From the NCBI GenBank assembly GCA_043381765.1, contig JBHJMP010001261.1:1-20102 (forward strand): a stretch of 20,102 bases of DNA, read 5' to 3'. A model generated the notes under the pieces. That model ran no database searches, was not told the origin of the DNA, and saw only the letters and a list, made by a program, of their open reading frames with translations. The stretch comes from Collodictyon triciliatum (taxonomy: Eukaryota; CRuMs). Made by a program: the position numbers and the translations under genes. Of this stretch, positions 11,301-20,102 are shown in pieces (position 1 is the first letter of the stretch; each line of letters begins with the position of its first letter).

Positions 11301-11879
11301 GATTGTAGAACTAATAAAATGTGCAGTTAATATGTATTTATATAAAAAAATGTGTTCTCTTTAAACATGGTAAATATAGTCAGAGTGAGGCGCTGAAGCG
11401 CGCATTTCAGGATGAAGAATGACTAGAGTTACCTTGAAGAATCCGCACTGCTCCCACCAGTCAGCCCAGGCAGCTTCGACAGACTTTGGTTTGTAAGCAG
11501 GGGCCATAGGCTGGCTCATGTCTATGGTGCATAAATTGTCAGTCGCCTCGACATATCACTTCAGCAATCAGGAAAATCTCATGCATCGGAAGATGAGAGA
11601 GGAGAGGAGCCAACAAGAAACTGTTTGAAATGGTCGAAATAATAGCGACGATGTTTGGGGATGACGATTCTGAGGGAAAGAAAGAGTGAGAGGGAAGCGA
11701 TGGATAAAGAATTCAGACTCGCCTTTCTTTTCGCCTTTCGGTGTGGTGTTGACAAAGACCTCCTCAGTCGGGGCTGTTTCCTTCTTCTTCTTTGGATCTT
11801 TTGCAGCTTTCTTTCCCTTCTCATCGGCTGCACTCGAAGCAGCAGCGGCTGCAGGTGGGTCAACAGGCTTCGGCTGCAT
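5228..11879 (-). CDS. VARS: Valyl-tRNA synthetase, eukaryotic cytosolic type
   Basis: Exons in order: 11879-11723, 11521-11433, 11201-11083, 10990-10924, 10744-10647, 10534-10453, 10344-10113, 9978-9890, 9756-9663, 9511-9387, 9268-9157, 9078-9005, 8899-8776, 8647-8622, 8520-8218, 8101-7997, 7787-7719, 7575-7497, 7364-7237, 7116-6961, 6816-6737, 6603-6465, 6255-6092, 5895-5769, 5566-5399, 5299-5228; 3078 nt, 1025 aa. The enzyme charges tRNA-Val with valine. Class I signatures are present: [15 protein letters not shown] (HIGH motif about residues 106-109) and [14 protein letters not shown] (KMSKS about 611-615). [11 protein letters not shown] (about 288-298) lies in the editing domain; [11 protein letters not shown] and [12 protein letters not shown] are family blocks. 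The anticodon domain follows, then a C-terminal coiled coil (about 947-1025). The N-terminus is a short Ala/Lys/Pro-rich tail ending in PKGEKKD. It lacks the GST-like domain of vertebrate ValRS. One intron is AT-AC and two are GC-AG. The start is provisional: the frame stays open upstream of this ATG. Confidence 0.96.
5339..5392. repeat. (GAT)n microsatellite in ValRS intron 25
   Basis: Pure GAT/ATG trinucleotides fill most of the 99-nt last intron (5300-5398). They give spurious poly-His and poly-Met frames. Confidence 0.95.
5968..6067. repeat. (GTAT)n microsatellite in ValRS intron 23
   Basis: About 25 perfect GTAT tetranucleotides inside the intron 5896-6091. The derived CMYV/YIHT open frames on both strands are artefacts. 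Confidence 0.95.
8102..8217 (-). other. GC-AG intron 15 of ValRS
   Basis: Exon 15 must end LPFKK in phase 0 and exon 16 starts [12 protein letters not shown], which matches the family exactly. The intron begins GCACGT after AAGAAG and ends in ACAG. The downstream GT dinucleotides (GTGCTT, GTGATA) are in the wrong phase. Confidence 0.8.
8622..8647 (-). other. 26-nt microexon (exon 14) of ValRS
   Basis: Exon 13 ends GGHRIP plus one G; exon 15 begins in phase 0 at IPDADKW. Joining them directly would hit a stop. The 26-nt segment between a CATAG acceptor and a GTCGTA donor supplies AYQVSIAGK, restores phase and completes the conserved HRIPAY. It is too short to be seen as an open frame. Confidence 0.85.
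10535..10646 (-). other. U12-type AT-AC intron 5 of ValRS
   Basis: The intron starts ATATCCTT, the exact minor-spliceosome donor consensus, and ends in AC. A CCATTAAC branch-like element places its branch A about 10 nt before the splice site. The join gives [20 protein letters not shown], collinear without gap with animal ValRS in this region. No GT-AG pair in the region gives an acceptable join. Confidence 0.88.
11522..11722 (-). other. GC-AG intron 1 of ValRS
   Basis: Exon 1 ends ...PKGEKK plus G and exon 2 starts AC ATG AGC, giving EKKDMSQPM. The donor is then GCGAGT and the acceptor ATAG. The nearest GT (GTCTGA) is in the wrong phase. Less certain than the others because the N-terminal region is poorly conserved, although EKKD is found in other ValRS. 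Confidence 0.65.
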
Positions 11880-12808
11880 GAAAACATGGGAGAAGGGGAA
11901 TAAGTCAAAAGCGGCATAAACTGCACAGAGGAGAGGGAAATACTGTTGCTCGATTATATTTTATTTTTAGGGGGTAAGCGTTTGAGAGCGTGGAGCGAGA
12001 AAAAAATTGAGGAGCAGGGCTCTTTTACACAAAAACACTCACGCTCTCGGAAGCAGGTTCCATTTACTTCGCTGGGTGCTCTCAGTCCTTTTCCGTAGTT
12101 GGGAAAGAAGAAAGTTAACAAAGTTACAAGCACAAGGGCGACTATATCACCGAAACTTTTCTTTTCGATCCAAACCAAGTGCTTTGCAGAACAACGTCAT
12201 TCTTGCGTATGTGTTTGGTTTTTCCGACGGCACTTTGCTTGGGCGTATTCATAGAGCCTCACTACATGCTTGTGTGACCCTGTGAGCAGCATTCTGCCTC
12301 AGTTCTGATTTCTGCTGCGCTGTGATTCTCGATCGATTATCGGATGGCTTTGCTTGGTCGTCTCTGCGCAAACATGACATAATAGTCTGAAATGTGGTCA
12401 CAATCGGTATTTCCAATATAGGTATGAATTCCCTAATGGCCGGTCGCCTGAAACGGCTGTATTGAACAATTATTTTTCGCAACATATGATATCGATGGGC
12501 AATTCCATTACAGATCAACAGATGATGCAGAAGATGATAACACTTCTTTAATATATATCGAGATATGCATAATGACCACTCTGCCCAGTGCTCGATGGGC
12601 AGGAAGTGGCTGAACGTATATCTCCTGGGGGGAAATCAAGGGTTCTGTTCAGTTGTCGTCTGGGAGGAAAGGTGTTTTGTTCGTAGGTTGAGATTTATTG
12701 CAATTTCGGGTAGTTTGGCTCGCAACGCTTTATTTTGGAAGGACGCAACTCAGCTATGCCCAATCGATTCTCCCATCGTTCTTTTCTCTTTTGCCGGGCT
12801 GTCTCGGT
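11880..12808. other. Intergenic region between enolase end and ValRS start
   Basis: About 930 nt without a recognisable gene. Short open frames occur on both strands (for example 12249-12518 minus), but none resembles a known family or has clear splice structure. It should hold the ValRS promoter and 5' leader and the enolase 3' UTR. I see no tRNA or known snRNA. A further 5' ValRS exon cannot be excluded because the frame upstream of its ATG stays open for some distance. Confidence 0.6.
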
Positions 12809-15843
<3,035 letters not shown>

Positions 15844-16013
15844 TCAAAATAAATTACATAGTATAAAGGATAAAGTAAAAAGAAAAAGAAAAAGAAAAAA
15901 CATTTGTAAACCCCACACTAAATCACGCAGAGGAATAGCCTTCAGAGAGAACGAAAAGGGAGTAAGGGCACCGCTCGCCGATCCGATATGAAGGCAGACG
16001 CGGCTGCCTGAGA

Positions 16014-16440
16014 TCAAGCCTGTTCGCGGGCGCGTTTGGCAGCTGCGCTTTTCTGATCGGCGCTGCGGGCGTGGGAATGATCGCGAGAAACTGGCCTTTT
16101 TCTTTTCTTTTTTTGGAAGACGTTACAATGGTACCGTACCAAGTTTATGAGGGCGGAAGGCGGCAACCACACAAAGAGCGATACGCAAACCATCTGTATC
16201 GCGAGGTAGTGGGTAACTTGGGAGACAGGAAACCCTTTGTGCGCGTGGCCTGTTGGAGGGATAATTCCAGGAAAGGCTGGGCCGCCCTTCTGAGACCCTG
16301 TTTGGTTTGCCCGCCACACCTCGAAAAGGAAATGAGGCAGCTCCAAATAGCGCCTCCACCAGAGCAGCTTGGGCGCGGTCGCTGGCGTTCACTTTCGGGC
16401 TTTCTTCCGCGGTGCTCTTGTGTGGGGGCGAGTCTCGAGC
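16014..16440 (-). CDS. Possible unrecognised coding region, basic C-terminus
   Basis: GC-rich with open frames on the minus strand. One 110-codon frame ends at 16014 with a basic tail (KRKRPVSRDHSHARSADQ then KSAAAKRAREQA and stop), resembling a nuclear-localised C-terminus. Another minus frame includes VNASDRAQAALVEALFGAAS and could be an upstream exon ending at a GTGTGG donor near 16318. I do not recognise either peptide. The upstream part would fall in T-rich sequence and the N gap. The plus strand is also open here (16071-16538), so the strand is uncertain; it may instead be the enolase promoter. Confidence 0.2.
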
Positions 16441-16457
16441 CTTTTTTTCATTTTATT

Positions 16458-16537
16458 TCTATTTCTATTTTTTATTTTTTTATTTTTTTATTTTTTTATT
16501 TTTTTATTTTTTTATTTTTTTATTTTTTTATTTTTTA
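16458..16537. repeat. (TTTTTTA)n microsatellite
   Basis: Tandem T6-7A units after a short TTTCTA run, immediately left of the N gap. Confidence 0.9.
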
Positions 16538-16637
16538 ACTTGTGTGTTTGTGTGTGTGTTTTTTTTGTCGTCCTTTCTTGCCTCTGTTCGACCTGTCTCG
16601 CATTGCCCAGAGAGATTCGCGAGGAAGCAGGTGTTAG

Positions 16638-16882
16638 NNNNNNNNNNNNNNNNNNNNNNNNNNNNNNNNNNNNNNNNNNNNNNNNNNNNNNNNNNNNNNN
16701 NNNNNNNNNNNNNNNNNNNNNNNNNNNNNNNNNNNNNNNNNNNNNNNNNNNNNNNNNNNNNNNNNNNNNNNNNNNNNNNNNNNNNNNNNNNNNNNNNNNN
16801 NNNNNNNNNNNNNNNNNNNNNNNNNNNNNNNNNNNNNNNNNNNNNNNNNNNNNNNNNNNNNNNNNNNNNNNNNNNNNNNNNN
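16638..16882. other. Assembly gap (245 N)
   Basis: A run of N flanked by unique sequence on the left and a poly-T run on the right. Nothing can be said about its content; its real size may differ. Confidence 0.99.
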
Positions 16883-17724
16883 GTTTTTTTTTTCTCTTCA
16901 TTTCGGCGCTGAAGCCCAGATGGGAGGTATCTCGAATATTCTTAATGATACACACTCACACGAGCTTTTTTTTTCCCCCCTTGTTGATATCGCAACTCAC
17001 TTCACCGAGCCAATACTGCATACCAGGATTTTTGTGTTGGAAAATCTATATTCAATCACTATTCCCGAGTTTATTCATGTTTCCCTTCACTTTCTGGGGT
17101 TAAGCCCAAAGAGAAAATTATGTGTACACTTTCTCCACCCACATGGCATTCGTTGCCTAATAGACTAATCAACAACCATGGATTTCTTTTTTTGCTAATA
17201 ATTTATCCAATTTGCTCGTATAAAGTTATAGTCTTTTCAGATTACAGAAACTGTCGAAGACATATATTAACTTGTTGTCCCAATCACATTTTCCTTTGTA
17301 GTCGGTATAGTTCAGTTCAGTTAATTCTGAAGCTTCTGCTTTTTCTCTTTTTCTCTTTTTCTCTTTTTCTCTTTTTCTCTTTTTCTCTTTTTCTCTTTTT
17401 CTCTTTTTCTCTTTTTCTCTTTTTCTCTTTTTCTCTTTTTCTCTTTTTCTCTTTCTATTTGTATTTATATTTACAATTACATTTACATTTACATTTATTT
17501 TCTCCTTTTTTTATTATTATTATGGAATGCGCAATTTATGTTTAACTCATTAATGGCAAATCAAAAATATGAAAATTAAATGATAGACATACCTTATATT
17601 ATAGGGAAGAAAATCTGAGAAGGTATCCTGACCAAGAAAAAATAAAAGAAGGAAGACTGTATCATTACCAACTCTTTGATATTCTGAGGCCTCTTGGCAC
17701 TTTTCAGTGCTTTTTTATCTCTTG
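16883..17724. other. Intergenic region upstream of the sulfotransferase
   Basis: AT-rich, with no convincing gene on either strand. Open frames such as 17120-17545 consist mostly of the CT-rich repeat. It presumably contains the sulfotransferase promoter; no core element stands out. Confidence 0.55.
17339..17455. repeat. (CTCTTTTT)n microsatellite
   Basis: About 14 units of an 8-base CTCTTTTT repeat, upstream of and on the same strand as the sulfotransferase gene. Confidence 0.9.
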
Positions 17725-19320
17725 ATGAGAGGGAGAAAACTATTTCTGGTGGGACTGAGTCTACTTTTTGTCGCGGTTACTTCATTGCTTCTTCAGTTCC
17801 AGATACATTCATTCCAGGCTGTATTGGTACCAATATCACTTGGGCATGCACATCATTATCTGGAGGATAATTACTATAACAGCACGGTTACTGCACGTAA
17901 TGCCAGTCATGAAGGGAAAATATGGACGAAGGGATATTACTTTACTGGAAGAAGGAAACCAGATAGATTTTCGAGGGGTGGGAGTGGGTTTGGTGGTGGT
18001 GGTGAACCAACCACCAATATTGTCTATGTTAAGTGTTATCGAGTTGGTGGGGGTACACTTCGCCGGATACTTGAGAGGCAAGCCAGAGTATGTAAGATAG
18101 ATGCAGTGTGCTGTAAAATAATGCAGCATGTATAATAATTTTAAAATTAATATACAAAATTCCAACGACAAATGATAAGGAATATATTTAAAAATGATAA
18201 ATAAATAAATAATTGAACACGCAACCATGAACATGATAATTGTTGAACGTTTCACATTCCAAAAGTTATGAGATGACTCCCAAAAACAGGTCAACAACCT
18301 GACAGTGGTGCCTAGTCCACCAGATTCGATATACTCTATCCCCAAGGCATATGGCATGAAATTAAACCGAACCTACAATATGCTTACCAAGCATGCGCGG
18401 TATCATGAGTGGATGAAGAATGCAGTTCCGGATGCTGTCTTTATTACGATGATTCGGGAACCATTGCGCCGAGCAAACTCTCATTTTCTTCGGTTCAACC
18501 CCTTTTCAAGAAACATGACTTTTGAAAAATTCTACATGGACATATTTCTGAATATTTCCTCTTCATCAAACAAGGTAATGCTTGGTGGATACCACTGCTG
18601 TAAAATAATTAGCTCAAATAGTGTCTTTTAACCGTAAAACAAGTATGCAAATGAATAGGCTTTTAAGATAATTTTGCCCCTATCTAGCCCAAATCGAGGT
18701 TAAAACATAGAGACAACTACATGTCTAACTTTCTTGGATTTCCTCGTTCTAAAACTATAAATATGCAAAGGTTTTTTTCTCTATCTTGTAATTTTTTCAA
18801 TTATTATTCCTTGAAATATATACAACCACTCCAATTATGTCAAAAACTACTTGCTAATACCATTATTTAGTTCCTTTTTATCACTCTACCTCTCTTTATT
18901 ACTAAGACTGGTTCTATTATTTTTACTATAATTATCGGTATTATTACCATCATCGATTTCGTCTATATTTTTTCCCTGGATATGATACAGTGAACCTCTC
19001 TGTATCGACGAACGCTTTTACATGTCTAACTATATTGACATAAAAATACCACTAGTTTGCAAAATAGATACCAATTCATTGGATTCCAAGAAAGATTCAA
19101 TGAGGGCATGGTTCTTCTTTCCCATATTCTTAATTGGGAGATGATGGCTGTAGAATACCATTATGACTATAAACCTTCAAATCATTCGTTAGCAGATGCA
19201 GGCGCGGAGTTTCTGAAGGTGAGTGCTCATTTTTAGATGACTTGAAATTTTTGGCATCATTCAACAAAACCAGAAATTATTTCGAATGGATGTAAATAAC
19301 ATATCAACTATTGCTATTTC

Positions 19321-19415
<95 letters not shown>

Positions 19416-19909
19416 GAAATTTATTCTTCATTTTATATGTTTCTGGAACAACCCAGAAATTCAAAAGGAACAACTTCTTGGACTATAAGCTGTATAATAT
19501 CAGCAGGATAATATACGAAGAAAAACTTGCAAAATACGCAGATATCAAAGATGAAGTCAAGGAGTACGCGGCTAGGCTCCAAAAAATAGTATGTTCTATA
19601 TCCATAACTATTTGGCATGGTGTCATGATTTAATCATGAATAAGTACTAATATGTAGTAATTACTAATTAGGAATGGGAAGTTTATTTAACCAGAAAGGC
19701 TAAAAAGGCGAATCGTAAATGAAAAAATAAATAATAATTAGGGTTATAATTCTCGACGTACAAAGTTCATCGGTCTGTTGTTTGTTATATGAGTTACCGT
19801 ATGCTATTCCCGGCAGGTGACATTTCCTTTATTTGATTCAAAGTGTAGCGAGGCTATGCCATACAAAGGAGTGAGATTGGTGCGCATGATAGAGAGCAAG
19901 CGAGAGTAG
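17725..19909 (+). CDS. Galactose-3-O-sulfotransferase-like Golgi enzyme
   Basis: Exons: 17725-18087, 18290-18574, 18688-18770, 19068-19218, 19457-19588, 19817-19909; 1107 nt, 368 aa. All introns are GT-AG. It is a type II membrane protein: MRGRK, then a hydrophobic anchor (LFLVGLSLLFVAVTSLLL), a stem with a Gly-rich stretch, and a lumenal domain with about eight N-glycosylation sequons. NIVYVKCYRVGGGTLRRIL aligns with the 5'-phosphosulfate loop of the Gal-3-O-sulfotransferase family, and VFITMIREPLRRANSHF with the 3'-phosphate-binding motif. NMLTKHARYHEW before it, ERFNEGMVLL and LDYKLYN are further family landmarks. It should transfer sulfate from PAPS to a terminal galactose or similar sugar on a glycolipid or glycan; the acceptor cannot be told. 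The 5' loop departs from the usual KTHKTxSST. The start of exon 4 may instead be 19056, and a 33-nt exon at 18991-19023 may be included. Confidence 0.85.
18991..19023 (+). other. Candidate cassette exon in the sulfotransferase
   Basis: Between exons 3 and 4 a GATACAG acceptor is followed by 33 nt (encoding about EPLCIDERFY) and a weak GTCTAA donor. Its phases match both neighbours, so inclusion or skipping keeps the frame. The insert would fall just before YQFIGFQERF, where family members have a short helix. Confidence 0.35.
19319..19414. repeat. (TTA)n microsatellite in sulfotransferase intron
   Basis: About 32 pure TTA units inside the intron 19219-19456. This is the same unit and transcript orientation as in the adaptor gene intron. 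Confidence 0.95.
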
Positions 19910-20102
19910 GTGAAGACGCAACAATGGATAGGTTAACACTGGAAAGAAGTCAGTGATAGCGAGCTGGTCAGGTGGGCGTCCCAACTGGTTGACTGTTTGC
20001 GTGGGTAGCAGGGGTTGGATATGCTGTGGGAGATATCTTACGACACATTCCCACATCTCTCTTCGCTTGCGGTCAGAGTAGCGAAGAATGCGAGCGCGTT
20101 TC
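19838..20102 (-). CDS. Open frame running off the right edge, unrecognised
   Basis: On the minus strand the frame is open from the window edge down to 19838, reading KRARILRYSDRKREMW, then CVVRYLPQHIQPLLPTQTV and LGRPPDQLAITDFFPV. The composition looks more protein-like than most spurious frames here, and the edge part is basic. It could be an internal or 3' exon of a gene entering from the right that converges on the sulfotransferase; its left part overlaps that gene's last exon in antisense, so a splice donor before 19910 would be expected. I recognise no family. Confidence 0.3.
   Translation of the reverse strand, partial: KRARILRYSDRKRREMWECVVRYLPQHIQPLLPTQTVNQLGRPPDQLAITDFFPVLTYPLLRLHLLSLALYHAHQSHSFVWHSLATL

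Noticed and set aside
12249-12518. 89-codon minus frame between enolase and ValRS
   Set aside because: No family likeness, no matching splice sites, and composition like surrounding non-coding DNA.
12587-12602. 15-mer CAGTGCTCGATGGGC shared with 1797-1811 (glyoxalase exon 10)
   Set aside because: A single 15-base match in 20 kb is expected often enough by chance, and flanks do not match.
17120-17545. 141-codon plus frame
   Set aside because: Second half is the CTCTTTTT repeat; first half is Cys/Ile-rich without recognisable motif.

Overview
This is nuclear genomic DNA from an intron-rich eukaryote, most likely a free-living protist. Five protein genes can be rebuilt exon by exon. Their introns are mostly about 70 to 250 nt, AT-rich, and often filled with long simple-sequence repeats. 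The assembly is draft quality, with a 245-base N gap at 16638-16882 and a single N at 4387. The intron density, the repeat-stuffed introns and the gene mix would fit a rhizarian such as the foraminiferan Reticulomyxa. That identification is a guess from overall character, not shown by the sequence.

Layout, left to right: AP-1 clathrin adaptor small (sigma) subunit on + (267-1383, 5 exons). Glyoxalase II on - (1634-4952, 11 exons), convergent with the adaptor gene. Cytosolic-type valyl-tRNA synthetase on - (5228-11879, 26 exons). Enolase on - (12809-15786, 6 exons), carrying a long N-terminal repeat extension. A GC-rich stretch and the N gap follow. A galactose-3-O-sulfotransferase-like Golgi enzyme lies on + (17725-19909, 6 or 7 exons), and an open frame on - runs off the right edge. 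Every exon junction I give keeps frame, and reading lengths sum to whole codons: about 154, 270, 1025, 782 and 368 aa.

The genes do not form a pathway. They are housekeeping genes (vesicle coat, methylglyoxal detoxification, translation, glycolysis) plus one glycan-modifying enzyme. Three of them (enolase, ValRS, glyoxalase II) lie head to tail on the minus strand.

The most interesting signals are: (1) an enolase fused in one uninterrupted 1580-nt exon to about 350 extra N-terminal residues, with a Met-Gly-...-Cys lipidation-like N-terminus and nearly 60 copies of a Lys/Glu/Pro/Gln pentapeptide whose DNA variation is mostly synonymous; (2) a U12-type AT-AC intron in the ValRS gene; (3) three GC-AG introns; (4) a 26-nt microexon; (5) a start-codon-only first coding exon in the adaptor gene; and (6) a possible in-frame 33-nt cassette exon in the sulfotransferase.
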